Origin: Streptomyces sp. NBC_01142
Lineage (GTDB): Bacteria > Actinomycetota > Actinomycetes > Streptomycetales > Streptomycetaceae
NCBI RefSeq assembly: GCF_026341125.1
Contig: NZ_JAPEOR010000001.1
Coordinates: 3,782,001 to 3,846,000, forward strand
Direction: 5' to 3'
DNA: 64,000 nucleotides
Shown here one piece after another: positions 50,868 through 58,673 of the stretch. The notes under the pieces were generated by a model that was not told where the DNA came from, did no database searches, and saw nothing but the letters and a program-made list of their open reading frames with translations. Numbering within the stretch: position 1 is the first letter of the stretch; every line of letters starts with the position of its first letter. Both the position numbers and the translations under genes were made by a program.

Positions 50868-50985
50868 GGCCGTGACGGTGACCTCCTTGACGCGGGCCCG
50901 GTCGTCGGCGTGGGAAGAACCGGGAGCTGCTGGAGCCCGTACAGCGAGATGGACCCCACCGTGGGAATGGCATGGCCGTAGTCCA
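50868..50985 (-). pseudogene. P450 C-terminal fragment
   Basis: The minus strand encodes YGHAIPTVGSISLYGLQQLP and, in a neighbouring frame, RVKEVTVTA with a stop. GSISLYGLQQLPV resembles the C-terminal SISLQGYQSLP of the decayed P450 at 48350. It is joined without a gap to integrase sequence on its upstream side. Confidence 0.55.
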
Positions 50986-51964
50986 GGCCGAGGGCCTCGC
51001 GGTATGCCTTGAAACGGGAGTTGATGCGCTGGCAGCCGATCCGCAGGCCCGTTCGGACGGTCAGGCGGCCGGATTGCCGTCGGTCCCGAACTGGGACCGG
51101 ACCTCGGTGAACCACTCGTCCAGGACGTCAGGGGCCCAGTCGAACACCGTCAGCACCCCGCGGCGCGTGGGCGACGAGCCCTTTTTGGCCTTGCCGAACC
51201 GCACCTGGCACCGTTCGTACTCGCCGAACTCGACCCCGTGCGGGTTCCGGCCGAAGTCGGCGGCGTCCAGCATCCGTGTCTCGTTGCGTCGGGTTCCGTA
51301 GGCGTAGGCGGTCTTGAACACGGTGGCGTCGCGGAACGCGGGCAGCCAGCCCTTGCGCCCCAGCGAGCGGATGCGAGCGACCTCGTCGTCGCAGGGGGCG
51401 AAGAAGGCGTGCAGTTCAGCTTTGGTGAACGCCCGCTTCTTCGGGTCGGACTCGTTGTCCTGGGCGTGCATCGCGGTGTTCCACTCGTGCACCACCTGGA
51501 CCGGGTGAGCGCCGAAGTGTTCCTCGCAGGTAGCGGTCCATTCATAGAGGGGGTCGGTCGCGAAGTGGCAGAAGGACCGGACCGCCTCGGAGTACGAACG
51601 GATCGTCGAGCGCTTCAGATCGCGCAGTGAGCGCAGGTCTCCGAGCCACTCGTCGACCATCGCCGGCGTCCAGTTCCACGGGTAGGTTTTCACGTACGTG
51701 GTGAACACCTCACCGTGTTCTCCCGGCCTCCACGGTCGTGCGGGCCAGGTTCCGTGCCAGCTGCTGATTGGCGAACCCGGTCAGCATCGCCGTGAAGACC
51801 TGTTCCTCCGGCCGCAGCAATGCGACCCCATCGACCAGGAGCAGTCTCGCCATCCCCGGCACCGACGCGTCGAGCCCCATTGTTCCGCCACCCTCCGTCA
51901 CCCGCGTTGGATGCGAGAAAACCGCATCCGATGCGAGTCGGTGGACGATCCGCAGGTCAGTCAT
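50986..51964 (-). pseudogene. Tyrosine recombinase, frameshifted and 3' truncated
   Basis: The N-terminal arm (LLRPEEQVFTAMLTGFANQQ) is in one frame; after a shift near 51710 come YVKTYPWNWTPAMVDEWLGD, STIRSYSEAVRSFCHFATDP and the catalytic-domain start VFKTAYAYGTRRNETRMLDA with the box I Arg. After another shift near 51061, GCQRINSRFKAYREALGLD leads straight into P450 sequence, so the His-x-x-Arg and Tyr boxes are lost. It has long homologues on actinobacterial plasmids and chromosome arms. Confidence 0.8.
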
Positions 51965-52463
51965 CCAGCCGGACGAGTGACATGGCTGGCGATCACGTGC
52001 CGCGACCCGCTACCGTCGCTTGCCGCGTTCGGGCTTCAACTTCCCTGGTGACGCACGAGAATCCGGCGCGTGCCGAAGTCGAATCGCAGACCGTCGAGAG
52101 TTCGCATCCAATGCAATTGGCGGCACTTGTCTCGGCGGTACAGCCGATGGCGGTAGCGGTGGCTCCGTTTCGGGGCCTACTCATCGGACTTCTGTTGTCT
52201 GACGGGTCGTCAGGATGGCCGCAGTAAATGCCGATTTCACTGCGGCGGAGCCTCTACGGTGATCACCGCGACCTGCGCCCGACCCTCCGGTCGCCGCAGG
52301 TGAGGTGTACGCATTTACTGCGGCAGCGCCGGGAGGTTGGGGAGGCCGTGACGAAGCCGCGAACGCGGCGGCATCGAGCCGCCGCGTTCGCGAACGCCAG
52401 CGCCCGCCCCACTCACGGCCGTGCGGCGGCCGACCGTAGCCACCGCCCAAGGAGCAACGCACC
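51965..52463. other. Intergenic region containing a dispersed repeat
   Basis: No supportable gene. Bases 52226-52341 are the second copy of the dispersed repeat. The rest is ordinary high-GC sequence. Confidence 0.5.
52226..52341. repeat. Dispersed repeat, copy 2
   Basis: Shares CTGCGGCGGAGCCTCTAC, GTGATCA and GAGGTGTACGCATTTACTGC with 39310-39432 in the same orientation. Confidence 0.65.
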
Positions 52464-52691
52464 ATGTCCCGACTGATAGCCGTCGACCCGATCGGATGCG
52501 GCTGCACCGAATGCATGGCCGGCGGGTACGTCCCCCTGAACCGCGCCAACGCCGCCCACGTCGCCGCTCTGCTCACCGGCCGGCTCCGCAACCACACTGG
52601 CGCCACGTTCCAGGTCAGCGCCGACTACGAGCTGGAGCCCGGAGCCAACCTCCTCACGGCCGCCCCGCCCGGGGCGGCGCGTCACTTGTAG
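52464..52691 (+). CDS. Small Cys-rich actinobacterial protein, C-terminus altered
   Basis: A 75-residue protein starting MSRLIAVDPIGCGCTECMAG, then LNRANAAHVAALLTGRLRNH. AAGGAGCAACGCACC upstream of the ATG provides a good ribosome site. I recall similar longer proteins on Streptomyces plasmids, with a further C-terminal half. Here the last residues (TAAPPGAARHL) come from the end of the neighbouring convergent gene, with which it overlaps by 10 bases, so it was probably truncated by a rearrangement. Confidence 0.6.
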   Translation: MSRLIAVDPIGCGCTECMAGGYVPLNRANAAHVAALLTGRLRNHTGATFQVSADYELEPGANLLTAAPPGAARHL

Positions 52692-53140
52692 AAGAGCGGA
52701 CCGCAGTCCAGGGAGCTGTCGGGGAAACCGAAGTAGGTGCCGCAGATCCGGTAGTACGAGTCGTAGTTCGTGCCGACCATGTTGGACCAGTCCGTCTCGC
52801 CTCCGTTCACCGACACGGAGCGCTGCTCCTGTACGGAGATGTCGCCCCCGCCGTCGAGGAGAACACGCTGGATCACCCCTCTGGCGCCCGCGGCGCCGGC
52901 GCCGGAGGTGCGGACCCAGCCCGCGTGACAAGCGGGCGACCACCGGAGCTGATAGAAACCGCCCTTCAGGCCGAAAGACTGCAAGTTGTACGAGCCCGAC
53001 TCGCAGCCCGTTCCTTGGGGCCCTTTGTTCGAGCAGGAACCGCCGTAGCACGAGGCCGCGTACGCCGACGGCGTGGTGACCACGGAATAGCCGAACAGTG
53101 CCGCTGCCGCGACCGCGAGAGAAACAAACCTCTTCAGCAC
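52682..53140 (-). CDS. Secreted DUF2690-like protein
   Basis: A 152-residue exported protein. LKRFVSLAVAAAALFGYSVV followed by TTPSAYA gives a signal peptide with A-x-A cleavage. The mature part begins ASCYGGSCSNKGPQGTGCES, the DUF2690 signature, and has six Cys residues in all. The GTG at 53140 has AGGAG six bases upstream. DUF2690 proteins are common in streptomycetes and have no known function. It is divergent from the SH3-like gene. Confidence 0.8.
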   Translation of the reverse strand: MLKRFVSLAVAAAALFGYSVVTTPSAYAASCYGGSCSNKGPQGTGCESGSYNLQSFGLKGGFYQLRWSPACHAGWVRTSGAGAAGARGVIQRVLLDGGGDISVQEQRSVSVNGGETDWSNMVGTNYDSYYRICGTYFGFPDSSLDCGPLFYK

Positions 53141-53243
53141 AGTGTCTCCTACAGTGCAATGAGTCCATGTCGCTGCTTCCGCCCCGAAACTCGCGCGGCG
53201 CCGAATGTCCGTCAAGGCAGGGAGGGAAAAGCGCAGGTGCCGG

Positions 53244-53352
53244 ACGGACAATGCGCGTTGTCCGGTGGACAACGTGCATTGTGCGACGCGGACGGCCGGC
53301 GCGGGCGCCGCGTGCGAACGGTCCGGCGTTGTCCACGGACAACGCCCATTGT
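53244..53352. promoter_or_regulatory. Array of GGACAA-N6-TTGTCC operator-like sites
   Basis: Three sites: GGACAATGCGCGTTGTCC (53244-53261), GGACAACGTGCATTGTGC (53265-53282) and GGACAACGCCCATTGTCC (53335-53352). The first and third are perfect in both 6-bp arms; the second has one mismatch. Additional half sites (GGACAATCC near 53391) lie further right. The array sits between two divergent genes for exported proteins. The first two centres are 21 bp apart. Confidence 0.75.
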
Positions 53353-53476
53353 CCGCCGGTGAACTGGGCTTTCGCGCCTGCTGGTTGCCGGACAATCCGG
53401 GCTCCCCCAAGGTGGCGCCCAGGCGCCGGACATGACGTCGCCGGCGGCAATGGAACTCGGACATCAGGGAGACCTC

Positions 53477-53857
53477 ATGAGGTTGAAGACGACTCCGGGC
53501 GCGGCCGTCGCGGCGGTCGCCGTCCTGGCCGCTCTCGCCACCCCGCTCGCGTTCTCCCAGAGCGCGGCGGCCACCGTCCGCGCGGAGTGCGGCCGTACAC
53601 CCGCCGACATCGACGGCGGCGGCTGGTACGCCACGGCGAGCGGGGCGACCAACATGCGCACCGGCGCCAGTATCTCGTGCGGCATCCGCGGTGTGACCTA
53701 CAGCGGGCAGGCGCTGGACTACCACTGCTTCGACTTCCCGCTGGCCGACGACGACTGGTCGTGGACGTATGCCCGCAATGTCAGCACGGGTGTGGAGGGG
53801 TGGATCCGCAACGACCTCCTCACTGATCGCGGCAGCCGGCTGAGGTGTGCGGGGTAG
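53477..53857 (+). CDS. Secreted SH3-like domain protein
   Basis: A 126-residue exported protein. The signal peptide is MRLKTTPGAAVAAVAVLAAL with cleavage after SAAA. The mature domain (WYATASGATNMRTGASISCG, YSGQALDYHCFDFPLADDDW, VSTGVEGWIRNDLL) fits a bacterial SH3 fold with two conserved Cys pairs. The ATG at 53477 follows CAGGGAG. Such proteins are linked to cell-wall binding. It may share the operator array with the divergent DUF2690-like gene. Confidence 0.75.
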   Translation: MRLKTTPGAAVAAVAVLAALATPLAFSQSAAATVRAECGRTPADIDGGGWYATASGATNMRTGASISCGIRGVTYSGQALDYHCFDFPLADDDWSWTYARNVSTGVEGWIRNDLLTDRGSRLRCAG

Positions 53858-54122
53858 CGAAAACCTCCGGGGCCAGGCGGTCGACGCGTAGGCGGAGAAC
53901 GGGCGTTGCGGGCCTGCTCACGGCGGGGTCCTCGCCGGAACCGGCCGGCCCTCGCAGTGCCGCCGCCGACGCGTTCCGGCGGCGGCGGTCCCCCGTGCGC
54001 CCACAGGCGTCACCCGCCCGGCCGGGCGCTCTCGACCGTACTCCGCCCTCGCCGGGAGTCGCTTCCGTCCGGCCACCACCGCGCCGACCTCGCGTCGGCG
54101 ACCTGTCCATGAGGAGGAGAAC

Positions 54123-57100
54123 ATGCACATCCGACGAAGAAGAAGACGTGGACATCACGGCAGACGGGTCGCCGCGCTGTCGGCGGCGGTCGCCGTACTC
54201 ACCACGCTGGGAGCCGCCTCCAGCGCCCCTGCCCGCCCGGACCCCACCCCGGCCGCTTCCGTCTCGCCCTGGTCCTCGGCCGAACCGGCCGAACCGGCCG
54301 AACCGGCCGAACCGGCCGAACCGGCCGCCGTGGAGCGGGCCGCCGTCGCCACGGAGCGCCGCACGGAGTTGCTGGGTAAGGACTGGCGGACCTCGCGGGA
54401 CCGCGCCTGGACGACGATGGGCGACGCCGACGGGTTCCACGTCACGGTGGCCGACGCCGCCGACGGATACACCTGGCGTACCGCAGCGACCCTCTCCGAG
54501 CCGGGATTCGACGCCGACCAGTGGGCGGGCAACGCCTGTCTGACGGCCTCCGGGCGCCGGGCCGTGGTGGTGTACGGGCCGCGCTCGTTCCTCAACGAGC
54601 CCGAGCTGTTCGACCGCGGTGGCTTCGCCGCCGTCGTCGACCTCGACACCGGCCGCACGACCAAGCTACCGGCCCAGGCGTCCCTCGCCTACTACAGTCC
54701 CGGCTGCGGCGCCGGTGAGACCGCGGTCCTGACCCGGCACGGTGGCAGCCGGACCGCCGAAACCAGACTGGTCACGGTGGACGCCGCCCGGGGCACCCTG
54801 TCCGGGCCCGTCACCGTGCCCGGACAGCTCACCTCCGCCGTTCCCTACGGGGGTGGGATCGCCGCCGCCGACAACGGCCGCCTGGTGCGGGTGGCGGCGG
54901 ACGGCGGCCGTACCACGCTCGCTCCAGCGCGGGGGGTCCCCTTCCAGGTCAAGGCCGCGAGCGACGGTGGCCTCGTCTTCATGGACAAGAAGGGGGACCG
55001 CGGGTTCGTACGGTGGGTGGCGGGGGCCGCCGGTCCGGCGCCCGGCCCGGCCGAAGCGGTGACGCTGGCCGACGGCCCGCTGACGGCGGTGAGCGTCACC
55101 GCGGGCAAGGGCGGGCGTGTCTTCATCACCGGGAAGCCGGAGAAGGTCGCGGACCTTCCTGGTCCGGTGCGGCGGCTGACGGTGGAGAAGGACGCGTCCG
55201 TCTCCTCGCTCGGACTGGCCACGGCTGCACTGTCGGCGCCCTCGCGGCCGGCTGGGCGGGCGGCCGACTCCGAGCGGGCGGCGCCGCAGCGGCCCGGCCG
55301 GGTCGACATGGGGTTCCTGACCACCGGCAAGCACCTGTCCCTCGCGTTCAGTCCCGGGTCATCGCCGCCCGCGGACCTCACTTCCTCGGCGGCGCTCCAT
55401 CCGAAGCTCGGCGGCTCCGCGAGGCCGGCCCCGAAGGCGGCGGCCGGTCCGGTGCACGGCGGCGACGCCGGCAATCCGGTCGAGGAGGAGCGCACCTGCT
55501 CGGTTCCGCGCAACGACCCCCGGAACCAGGCCATGCAGCCGAAACCGCGTCAGGTGGAGTGGGCCGCCGACCAGGCGGTGCGCGGGGTGCTGACCGTGCA
55601 GCGCCCGGCGAACTGGAAGAACCTGGGCATGCCCGCGTACTCCCCGCAGGGGCTGTTCCCGTCGATCCCGCTGGAGGGCGGCGGCAATGTGCCGGCGCAG
55701 ATCCTGCTGGGGATCGCCGCCCAGGAGTCGAACATGTGGCAGGCGTCGCGCATCGCGGTGCCCGGTGTGACCAGCAGTCCGCTGATCGGCAACTACTACG
55801 GGCGGAAAATCTACGACTCGAACACCTCGGACGACTGGGACATCCACTGGGACGAGGCGGACTGCGGATACGGAGTCACCCAGGTCACCGACGGCATGCG
55901 GCTCGCCGGGCACGAGAAGCCCGGTGAGACGGCTCTGCCTTATCAGACCCAGCGGGCCGTGGCCCTGGACTTCGCGGCCAACGTCGCGGCCGGCCTGCGG
56001 ATCCTGCAGGGCAAGTGGAACCAGACGACCCGAGCCGGGATGCGGATCAACAACGGCGACCCGTCGAAGATCGAGAACTGGTTCTACGCGCTCTGGGCCT
56101 ACAACTCCGGCTTCTACCCCAAGGACGGCACCGATCCGCTGTCACCCCCGTGGGGCCTCGGCTGGGCCAACAACCCGGCCAACCCGAGCTACCCCGCGAA
56201 CCGGGCGGCCTTCCTGGAGCTCAGCTACGCCGACGCCGCCAAACCACAGAACTGGCCCTACCCGGAGAAGGTCCTCGGCTGGGCGGGCCACCCCGTCGAG
56301 ATCCTCGAGTCGCCGGGCAACCTGGTCTCCGGCTTCCGGGCTGCGTGGTGGAACGGCACCGCCACCACATCCGTACTCAACCGGCAGGCCGTGAAACCTC
56401 CCGTCAACCAGTTCTGCGACGCCTCGAACAACTGTGACCCCGACGGCTCGTACAAACCGAACGCCCCCGGCGTCGAGAACGCGCCGGCGGGACCCTGCGC
56501 ACACACCAACGCGGCCGGTCAGTACGACCTCAAGTGCTGGTACCACAACTCCAACGAGTGGAAGAAGGACTGCAGTTACAGCTGCGGGAACGAGCTGCTG
56601 CGCTTCAGCCCCGGTTACGCCTACCAGGACGACGGGGTGGCCTATCCGCCCAACTGCGTCGAGACCGGGCTGCCCGCCAACGCGATGATCATCGATGATG
56701 TGGCCGACGACGTGCCCTCGGTCCGTCCCGGGTGCGAACGGCCATGGTCGAACACGGGAACATTCAAGCTGACGTTCGCCCCCGACTCGGCCGGAGACTT
56801 CCCCTCCAAGGTCGACTTCCATCAGCTGGGCGCCGGTTTCGGGGGGCACTTCTGGTTCGCGCACACCCGTAAGGCGTCCGACAGGATGAAGGTCACCGGC
56901 ACCTGGACGCTCAGCCACGCGATGGACACCGCAGCCCGCGTCTTCGTCCATCTGCCGGACCACGGCGCGCAGACCAAGAAGGCAAAATACGACATCCATA
57001 CCGCACAGGGGATACGGTCCAAGGTCATATCCCAGCCGAGCGGAAGGAACCGCTGGGTACCCCTCGGCATCTACATGTTCAGCGGCGTGCCGAAGGTGAC

Positions 57101-58496
57101 GCTGACCAGCGTGACCTCGGACGGCAGCGGCGAGGACGACATAGCCTTCGACGCCGTCGCCATGGAGGCGGTCACCGGCACCTACGTCGAGCACACCCTC
57201 GACTCCGTTGCGATGTTCGACGAGGACCAGGATCTGGATCCGTCCGCCGTCACATCGTGGATCAGCGGTGCCATGTCCAGCCGCCAGTCGCTGTACAAGT
57301 GGGGCAGGGACCTCTCCGGTGACATCGTCGCCATGCCCACTTGTGCCGGAGCCCCGGATCCCGCCTGCGTCATGCCACGGACGAAGGCCGCGATGCAGAA
57401 GTGGCACGAGAACGTGATGGACGCCGGCACCGACCCGGTCGACCATCCGCCGGGAAGGAGCATCGCCCAGTGGATGCACTTCAGCAACCCGTCCCGCTTC
57501 CGGCCGACCGTTCCCACCATGCCGACCTGGTTCGAGACGGACGAGGACTCGTACAAGATCAAGGCCAGGACGACGGTCGGATTCGTCAAGGACCCCGGCG
57601 GCAAGGTGATTGCGGGCAGTGAGTTCGTCAGTTACGACAACCGCACCAGCAACACCCATCTGCCCGACTTCGTCATGGACACCTTCCGTGCGCTGGAGGC
57701 CGATTACAGGGTCTCCCGGCCCGACCTCACGCACTCGCTGAAGGACGCCAACCACCACGACGGCCGGGTGACGACCTCGAACACCAATGACACGGGGGTG
57801 CTGCTCGCACGGGCTTACGCCTATGCGGGCAAGGCACCAGTGATCACCAACGGCGATCCGGGCAACACGGCGCCGGCCGACAACGGCACCTGTGTCTCCA
57901 CCCTCCAGGTGTCCGGTGGTGTCATCGGCCACCGCACGATGCTGGGCGACGGCCATGTGCCCGGTCGCGTCGCCCACTGGCGGGAGACCCTCCTCAAGGA
58001 CACCCGGCTGGCCCCTCCGGTCGTGGCGCTGGGGTCGGAGATCTACTCCATGTTCTTCAACAACACCGGCGGGATCATCAGCAGTTCGATCTTCACACAA
58101 GCACCGCCGATCTGGGAGGAGCTCAACTTCCAGGCGTGCGGCGACGGTTCGATCCGGACGATCGGCGGTATGCCCCTGCTGCGCGCCAGCCACATGCCGG
58201 ACCACTATCTGTTCCACAACGGACGGTCGGTCGACAAGGACGGCCAACCCCAGGCGTACGCCAAGCCGGTGCTGAAGGGCAATTTCGTCAACTTCAGCCG
58301 GCTGCCCGACCCCAACGTCGACTTCCCCCTGTGGGAGAACCCCTACGGACCGTGTGTCCCCGTCTCGTCGAGCGCGCGGTCGGGGAACCCCTGGGACATC
58401 ACCGCGATCCCGCCGCAGAGCCCCGGGACCAACCCCCAGAAGGCGCACTTCTGCATCGGCGGCACCTCGCCGGACCCGGAGTACAGCAGCGATTAG
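54123..58496 (+). CDS. Large secreted protein with transglycosylase-like and golvesin-type domains
   Basis: A 1457-residue exported protein. A basic N-terminus and hydrophobic segment (RRVAALSAAVAVLTTLGAAS) give the signal; EPAEPAEPAEPAEPAA is encoded by a 9-bp tandem repeat. Residues about 85-390 look like a beta-propeller. Residues about 480-660 have a lytic-transglycosylase fold: ILLGIAAQESNMWQASRIAV with the catalytic-like Glu, and CGYGVTQVTDGMRL. Residues about 870-1020 match a golvesin C-terminal-like domain (FQ-type FHQLGAGFGGHFWFAHTRKA, GKY-like RNRWVPLGIYMFSGVPKVTL). The rest is novel to me. The ATG follows GAGGAGGAGA. A cell-wall or surface remodelling role is inferred. Confidence 0.75.
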   Translation: MHIRRRRRRGHHGRRVAALSAAVAVLTTLGAASSAPARPDPTPAASVSPWSSAEPAEPAEPAEPAEPAAVERAAVATERRTELLGKDWRTSRDRAWTTMGDADGFHVTVADAADGYTWRTAATLSEPGFDADQWAGNACLTASGRRAVVVYGPRSFLNEPELFDRGGFAAVVDLDTGRTTKLPAQASLAYYSPGCGAGETAVLTRHGGSRTAETRLVTVDAARGTLSGPVTVPGQLTSAVPYGGGIAAADNGRLVRVAADGGRTTLAPARGVPFQVKAASDGGLVFMDKKGDRGFVRWVAGAAGPAPGPAEAVTLADGPLTAVSVTAGKGGRVFITGKPEKVADLPGPVRRLTVEKDASVSSLGLATAALSAPSRPAGRAADSERAAPQRPGRVDMGFLTTGKHLSLAFSPGSSPPADLTSSAALHPKLGGSARPAPKAAAGPVHGGDAGNPVEEERTCSVPRNDPRNQAMQPKPRQVEWAADQAVRGVLTVQRPANWKNLGMPAYSPQGLFPSIPLEGGGNVPAQILLGIAAQESNMWQASRIAVPGVTSSPLIGNYYGRKIYDSNTSDDWDIHWDEADCGYGVTQVTDGMRLAGHEKPGETALPYQTQRAVALDFAANVAAGLRILQGKWNQTTRAGMRINNGDPSKIENWFYALWAYNSGFYPKDGTDPLSPPWGLGWANNPANPSYPANRAAFLELSYADAAKPQNWPYPEKVLGWAGHPVEILESPGNLVSGFRAAWWNGTATTSVLNRQAVKPPVNQFCDASNNCDPDGSYKPNAPGVENAPAGPCAHTNAAGQYDLKCWYHNSNEWKKDCSYSCGNELLRFSPGYAYQDDGVAYPPNCVETGLPANAMIIDDVADDVPSVRPGCERPWSNTGTFKLTFAPDSAGDFPSKVDFHQLGAGFGGHFWFAHTRKASDRMKVTGTWTLSHAMDTAARVFVHLPDHGAQTKKAKYDIHTAQGIRSKVISQPSGRNRWVPLGIYMFSGVPKVTLTSVTSDGSGEDDIAFDAVAMEAVTGTYVEHTLDSVAMFDEDQDLDPSAVTSWISGAMSSRQSLYKWGRDLSGDIVAMPTCAGAPDPACVMPRTKAAMQKWHENVMDAGTDPVDHPPGRSIAQWMHFSNPSRFRPTVPTMPTWFETDEDSYKIKARTTVGFVKDPGGKVIAGSEFVSYDNRTSNTHLPDFVMDTFRALEADYRVSRPDLTHSLKDANHHDGRVTTSNTNDTGVLLARAYAYAGKAPVITNGDPGNTAPADNGTCVSTLQVSGGVIGHRTMLGDGHVPGRVAHWRETLLKDTRLAPPVVALGSEIYSMFFNNTGGIISSSIFTQAPPIWEELNFQACGDGSIRTIGGMPLLRASHMPDHYLFHNGRSVDKDGQPQAYAKPVLKGNFVNFSRLPDPNVDFPLWENPYGPCVPVSSSARSGNPWDITAIPPQSPGTNPQKAHFCIGGTSPDPEYSSD
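54282..54326. repeat. 9-bp tandem repeat, five copies
   Basis: GAACCGGCC is repeated five times in perfect tandem, coding EPA units in the 1457-residue protein. As 9 is a multiple of three, copy-number changes would keep the frame. Confidence 0.85.
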
Positions 58497-58673
58497 GACG
58501 CACGGCACGTCCAGCCGTCCGCCCGGACGGCAGACAGCAGACAGCAGACAGCCTGATCGTCGGGCGGCCCCGCTGCCCCGGTGAGACCGCCGGGGTGGCG
58601 GGCCGCTGCTATCACGGTCGTGTTCCGTCCGTGTCCCGGCCGCAGCCATGACCGCAGATCCGGGCGGGCCAGG

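Noticed and set aside
56142..58649. 835-codon open frame on the minus strand
   Set aside because: It is antisense to the 1457-residue secreted protein, whose domains, signal peptide and ribosome site are clear. The antisense translation has no recognisable family and reflects GC-rich codon bias.
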